Shown here in pieces: positions 15,626-18,774 of a stretch of 18,774 nt of DNA. Numbering within the stretch: position 1 is the first letter of the stretch; each line of letters opens with the position of its first letter. Source of the DNA: JAUMXJ01 sp041781135 (GTDB lineage Bacteria > Bacillota > Clostridia > Peptostreptococcales > Acidaminobacteraceae); assembly GCA_041781135.1 (NCBI GenBank), contig JBHAZV010000013.1, forward strand, positions 1 through 18,774, in the 5' to 3' direction. Under the pieces are notes generated by a model that made no database searches, was not told the origin of the DNA, and was given only the letters and a program-made list of their open reading frames with translations. Made by a program: the position numbers and the translations under genes.

Positions 15626-17188
15626 ATGAATAAAATTAAATATCTGATATTTGCGATTGTGGCGGCTCTCTTGCTTTTCGGAGTCAGCGGCGTATATGCC
15701 GAAACAACAACCACTACAACGACATCTACTGCGACTACTACTGCCGGGCCAAAAACTCCGGAGGAGCAGGGCAAGGATGATGGCAAGGCGGCGGGCGAAG
15801 CGGACGGCGCTGTCGCCGGCGCAGAGGATAGGTATAATGGCCTAAAGAGCAACTATAGAAGCAGGCTGCTTAAGGACAGCGAGATAACCGGCCGTTTTAG
15901 GCTCGATCTTGATTCGGCGACTTACAGAGTGCATTTTGTAAGCGCTTACAGACAGGGTTTTAAGGATGGTTATGAAAGGGCGTTTAGAGATACTAATCTC
16001 AGTATCGTGCAGAGCGACGAGGGCAGCGCTGCGGGGGAATCGCTTGGAATGGCTGCAGGCGCGCTTGCCGCAATGGACGATTATATCAGAAATCTCGACA
16101 ATAACGCCAACAGGGCGTACACTCGCTATATAAACGAAAAGTCGCTCAGCGACCGCTTCCATCTTTCAAAGGATAACAAGGATTACGCAAGGATATTCAG
16201 CAGCGGCTTTGAGAAGGGGTTTAAGGAGGCGTATACCTCTGCCTATCGTACGAGGGTTGTGGAGTTCGAGGTCGAGAATGCCAATACTTATGAAATTTCG
16301 GGCGCGGGCGAGGTGGTTTCGCGTACATGGCCTGTTTATGACGTATCTGCTGGCGGTGTCGCATCACGTCCGAATTTGGAGTGTACTGTCGATATCCAGC
16401 CGGGTACTTTGTATGCACCGACATATATAAATGTCAGTGGTGAGCAGTATACTTTCAATTATAAAAATTATTTATACACTCCTGTTTCTTCTGTGTTTAA
16501 TGTAAAACTCTGGAGCAACGGCACGAGCGTGATTTTGCGCAAGCCGATTGTAATGCGTTTTAATGTGGTGGGCTCGGAAAAGGCGGGGATTTACCAGTGG
16601 AACGGTTATAAGTGGAACTATTTGCCTACTGTCGTCAGTGATGAAGGAATCAGTACTGTAATACCTGCCGGACATTACAGCGGCGGGCGTTATGCGATAT
16701 TTATAGACGAAAAGGCTAAGCCGTTTTCAGACACAGCATTTAGTTGGGCACGCGATGAGATTAACGCTTTTAAGAGGCGTGGCTACATAGATTGGGGCGA
16801 TAATTTCCAACCTGACGCGGAGATTACCAGGGGCGAAATCGCGAAGATTTTGTTCAAAATGCTGTATATTAAGCACGGCATGGGCGGCTTGTCGTATAAT
16901 GCCCTGGATCGCGCGAGTTTCGGAGATGCCGCGACTGCTATCGACTTTGTGCTTTCTCATGGTTTTATGACGCTCAGCGGGGGCAAATTTAATGCCGGTG
17001 CAAAGTTTAAATATGACTATGCTCAGTATCTGTGCTGGAATGTCAATGGCTTTATTGTGCAGTGGAAGGATGTGGCGGATAAGATAATGCAGGAGCGTTT
17101 TTATCGCAGTGCGGGGCTTGCAAACAAAAATAAAAATATGACTCGCGCCGAGGCTGTGTACTTCTTGTATCATTATTTCGACAAGTAG
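15626..17188 (+). CDS. SLH-domain envelope protein in the pilus operon
   Basis: This 520-residue secreted protein has a signal peptide MNKIKYLIFAIVAALLLFGVSGVYA and a Thr-rich stretch (26-40). Next comes an internal duplication: residues 49-123 and 133-209 align with exact 87-residue spacing of RFRL/RFHL and RQGFKDGYERAFR/EKGFKEAYTSAYR. A beta-rich domain (about 215-360) with GIYQWNGYKWNYLPT follows. Three S-layer-homology repeats end the protein: one clear (367-410, FSDTAFSWARDEI to ITRGEIAKILF) and two weaker (about 427-470 and 473-520, the last with MTRAEAVYFLYHYF). SLH domains attach proteins to secondary cell-wall polymers. The AGGAG site is 5-9 bases upstream and the gap to pilO is 32 bases, so it is co-transcribed. 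It may hold the pilus machine or a pore in the wall; its exact role is unknown. Confidence 0.85.
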   Translation: MNKIKYLIFAIVAALLLFGVSGVYAETTTTTTTSTATTTAGPKTPEEQGKDDGKAAGEADGAVAGAEDRYNGLKSNYRSRLLKDSEITGRFRLDLDSATYRVHFVSAYRQGFKDGYERAFRDTNLSIVQSDEGSAAGESLGMAAGALAAMDDYIRNLDNNANRAYTRYINEKSLSDRFHLSKDNKDYARIFSSGFEKGFKEAYTSAYRTRVVEFEVENANTYEISGAGEVVSRTWPVYDVSAGGVASRPNLECTVDIQPGTLYAPTYINVSGEQYTFNYKNYLYTPVSSVFNVKLWSNGTSVILRKPIVMRFNVVGSEKAGIYQWNGYKWNYLPTVVSDEGISTVIPAGHYSGGRYAIFIDEKAKPFSDTAFSWARDEINAFKRRGYIDWGDNFQPDAEITRGEIAKILFKMLYIKHGMGGLSYNALDRASFGDAATAIDFVLSHGFMTLSGGKFNAGAKFKYDYAQYLCWNVNGFIVQWKDVADKIMQERFYRSAGLANKNKNMTRAEAVYFLYHYFDK

Positions 17189-17203
17189 TGTGGCGTGCGT
17201 GCG

Positions 17204-17492
17204 GTTGTTGTTCAGTTCTACGGATGTGCGAGCAGCACAAAGCAGCTATGGTTGCTGCTCTGTACTTCGGATGGGCAGGCAGTGCAAAGGCATCTGGAAG
17301 CTGCATAGGGTGGGCACGGTTATAGTAGCGTAGGTATAGTCAAGGCTGTATCGATATTATGACAAACGGCATACAGCGCAAGGCTGCCGCGGTTGCTGCG
17401 CTTTGCTTCGGATGGGCAGGCAGTGCCGAAGCTTCTATAGTTGCTGCACTGTTTGGCGGTTGCTGCACTTTGCTTCGGATGGGCAGGCATTG
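17204..17492 (+). repeat. Four degenerate copies of a ~35-bp repeat
   Basis: A unit with core TTCGGATGGGCAGGCAGTGC preceded by GTTGCTGC occurs at 17251-17285, 17392-17426 and 17459-17492, with an older, diverged copy at 17204-17238 and a lone GTTGCTGCACT at 17440. Copies are dispersed, not in regular tandem. No believable gene spans this part of the spacer; short frames across it are repeat translations without ribosome sites. Confidence 0.7.
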
Positions 17493-17569
17493 GTATTGCT
17501 ATTGTTGTTTCTGCTTTGTCGCGTTGGAGATTGCGTGCGTGCGGCGCAGGAAAGTGCTATTATTGGTTT

Positions 17570-17602
17570 AAAGCGCTTCGGAACTCGTTTTCCGGGCGCT
17601 TT
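17570..17602 (+). terminator. Bulged GC-rich hairpin in the slp-pilD spacer
   Basis: AAAGCGC (17570-17576) pairs with GCGCTTT (17596-17602), and CGGAA (17579-17583) with TTCCG (17590-17594) inside it, giving 12 pairs with a small asymmetric bulge. The AAA/TTT closing pairs give only a short T-tract, so termination would be weak. It is the best candidate for ending the operon message after the SLH gene. Smaller hairpins follow at AGCAGC/GCTGCT near 17632 and GCGCGAAAAAGCGCG near 17705. Confidence 0.4.
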
Positions 17603-17763
17603 ATGATTTCAGTGTGCTTCATTGAAAGAGCAGCAGCATTTTACGAAACGCTGCTAAAAAGACATTCGGAACATAGAGCAGCAAAAATATCCGGAACAAA
17701 GTGGCGCGAAAAAGCGCGTGATAAATTTGCGCTTAGTAAAAGCTGCAGTGGTGCATATAAACA

Positions 17764-17914
17764 GCGGTGAATGTGGGTCGCTATGGGTTTTATTGCTTAT
17801 TTTTATCTACCTAAGACCCGACACGCGGAACATGGTTTTGTCTGCGGGTTTCGTTGCTTATTTTTACCTATTTGTTACCTGACCGCGGAACATAGTTTCA
17901 TCTGCGGGTTTCGT
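17764..17914 (+). repeat. ~60-bp tandem repeat before pilD
   Basis: Units begin at 17764 (diverged), 17825 and 17885 (partial), each with GCGGAACATRGTTT, TCTGCGGGTTTCGT and, in the first two, TTGCTTATTTTTA. In the last unit CCGCGGA (17883-17889) can pair with TCTGCGG (17901-17907), one G-U, so each unit can fold. The array ends a few bases before the pilD -10 element. Confidence 0.7.
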
Positions 17915-17925
17915 CTGTAATGATG

Positions 17926-17931
17926 TATAAT
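17926..17931 (+). promoter_or_regulatory. Possible -10 element of pilD
   Basis: A perfect TATAAT lies 18 bases before the start codon, just after the 60-bp repeats. No -35 hexamer is visible at 16-18 bases upstream, where the repeat sequence TGCGGG stands. The start codon would be about 12 bases after initiation, with AGAGGTG as ribosome site. Weak on its own. Confidence 0.4.
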
Positions 17932-17949
17932 AAAATTAAGAGGTGAAAT

Positions 17950-18426
17950 ATGATTTCTATAATATTTTTTCTGGCAGTCCTGCTCGTTGTGGCTGTAATA
18001 GACTATTTGACAAAGAGCATTTATGACATCGTGCTGATAATTGGCGCAATTGTGTGTTTTCCTCTTCTATACTTTTTGGATGGCAGGAGCATACTGAGCA
18101 TAGTATATGGCGTACTCTGGGGCTTTGGAAGCTATGGACTGATATATGTTGCGGCTCGCCTAATCTATGGGACAGAAGCCTTCGGGCAGGGCGATGTGCT
18201 TTTTAATGCTTTTATTTCGGGATTTCTTGGATTTGTTCCCGCCGTTATATCGTCATTTTTGACATTTTTTGTTGCGCTGCTTATGCTCATCGCAGGGTGG
18301 ATCTGGAAGAGAAAAATTGATCGTAACGCCGAGATACCTCTTGCTCCCGCGATGTCTGTAAGTGCAGCAATATGCGTGTTCTATTCCGATGTATTGCTCG
18401 ATTTTATAATGAATCTTTATGCATAG
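17950..18426 (+). CDS. pilD: Short prepilin peptidase (A24 family, no methylase domain)
   Basis: This 158-residue polytopic membrane aspartic protease should cleave the leaders of the four prepilins in this locus. Catalytic aspartates are D18 in VVAVIDYLTKSIYD and D82 in FGQGD, the A24 GxGD motif; the usual Lys after GDV is Leu here. It ends with EIPLAPAMSVSAA, matching the IPFGP segment of the family. Five to six hydrophobic helices fill the length. It lacks the cytoplasmic N-methyltransferase and zinc domain of classical PilD (about 250-290 residues), like archaeal FlaK/PibD-type or TadV-type short peptidases, so N-methylation may be absent or done elsewhere. AGAGGTG precedes the ATG. It is separated from the operon by 760 bases of repeats. 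Confidence 0.88.
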   Translation: MISIIFFLAVLLVVAVIDYLTKSIYDIVLIIGAIVCFPLLYFLDGRSILSIVYGVLWGFGSYGLIYVAARLIYGTEAFGQGDVLFNAFISGFLGFVPAVISSFLTFFVALLMLIAGWIWKRKIDRNAEIPLAPAMSVSAAICVFYSDVLLDFIMNLYA

Positions 18427-18460
18427 GAGTTTGGCGCGAGCAACGGCTTTAACCAAACGA

Positions 18461-18555
18461 AAATTCGCCGCGAGATCAAAATTAGCAAAATTTCGCCGCG
18501 AGCCTCAAATGAGCAATTTTCGCCGCGAGCCTCAAATGAGCAATTTTCGCCGCGA
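18461..18555 (+). repeat. 27-bp tandem repeat after pilD
   Basis: The unit TTTTCGCCGCGAGCCTCAAATGAGC, with AA joining units, occurs about three and a half times (starts near 18461, 18488, 18515 and 18542); the first copy is diverged. Being 27 bases, it keeps a frame reading FRREPQMSN on the + strand, but the only start there overlaps the pilD stop without a ribosome site, so coding is not supported. GTTTGG (18429-18434) and CCAAAC (18453-18458) just upstream can pair. Beyond it, to 18703, I see nothing recognisable. Confidence 0.8.
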
Positions 18556-18703
18556 CAACCGCTTTGCGAGGCGCGTGGCAAACTTGCGGTATTACACTAA
18601 ATTATAAATTTCGGCAAGAATGAGCCGATTCACCCAAGTATGGCATGCGCGAAAAAAACAATATATTGCTTGCTATTATTTAGCGCGCTACTGCACAAGC
18701 ATC

Positions 18704-18732
18704 TTGCGAAAAGCCGCTATTTCAGGTATAAT
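18704..18732 (+). promoter_or_regulatory. Sigma-70-type promoter facing out of the window
   Basis: TTGCGA (18704-18709) and TATAAT (18727-18732) are 17 bases apart. It lies 42 bases from the window end and would drive a gene beyond it. Same architecture as the pilC promoter. Confidence 0.6.
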
Positions 18733-18774
18733 CATCACAGAAAAGGACAGAAGTTTATTCCATAAATTTCCTGG

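Noticed and set aside
17359..17770. Short frames in the spacer before pilD
   Set aside because: They translate dispersed repeats, are Cys- and Trp-rich without pattern, and have no ribosome sites.
18461..18555. CRISPR array
   Set aside because: Units are contiguous with no unique spacers and no cas genes nearby.
18419..18607. 62-codon basic frame after pilD
   Set aside because: Its start overlaps the pilD stop with no ribosome site and most of it is the 27-bp repeat; kept as a repeat only.

Overview
The window reads as one strand of a monoderm Bacillota (Clostridia-like) chromosome. The case for this is strong AGGAGG-type ribosome binding sites with some TTG starts, an SLH-domain envelope protein, and a type IV pilus (T4P) locus with no secretin (PilQ) or PilP. 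A genus cannot be named from the sequence. Every convincing gene is on the + strand.

Layout: 1-1550 holds two genes unrelated to pili, a nitroreductase-family flavoprotein and a DUF2161-type PD-(D/E)XK protein. From a promoter near 1670, a T4P operon follows: pilB with an intact MshEN (c-di-GMP type) N-domain, pilT, a 54-codon unknown small gene, a second promoter, pilC, the major pilin, a structured 340-base spacer, a PilX/GspK-like minor pilin, a pilin fused to a von Willebrand A domain, a 1011-residue pilin ending in a LamG/concanavalin-like lectin domain, a PilM-PilN fusion, an enlarged PilO, and an SLH-domain surface protein. After a 760-base repeat-rich spacer comes a short prepilin peptidase (pilD). 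A 27-bp tandem repeat and a promoter facing out of the window close the region.

How they work together (family knowledge plus inference): PilB and PilT drive extension and retraction on the PilC platform. PilD cleaves the four prepilins. PilMN and PilO form the inner alignment complex. The two very large modular pilins probably sit at the pilus tip as adhesins, like the vWA and LamG modular pilins described in Streptococcus sanguinis. The SLH protein and the carbohydrate-binding-like C-terminus of PilO may adapt the machine to a thick cell wall or S-layer.

Most notable: the modular tip pilins, the extended PilO, the SLH protein with an internal 87-residue duplication, and the spacer after the major pilin gene. 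In that spacer a terminator-like hairpin and a 23-bp stem share an arm, so they are mutually exclusive. Every departure from Watson-Crick pairing in the long stem is a G-U wobble on the + strand.
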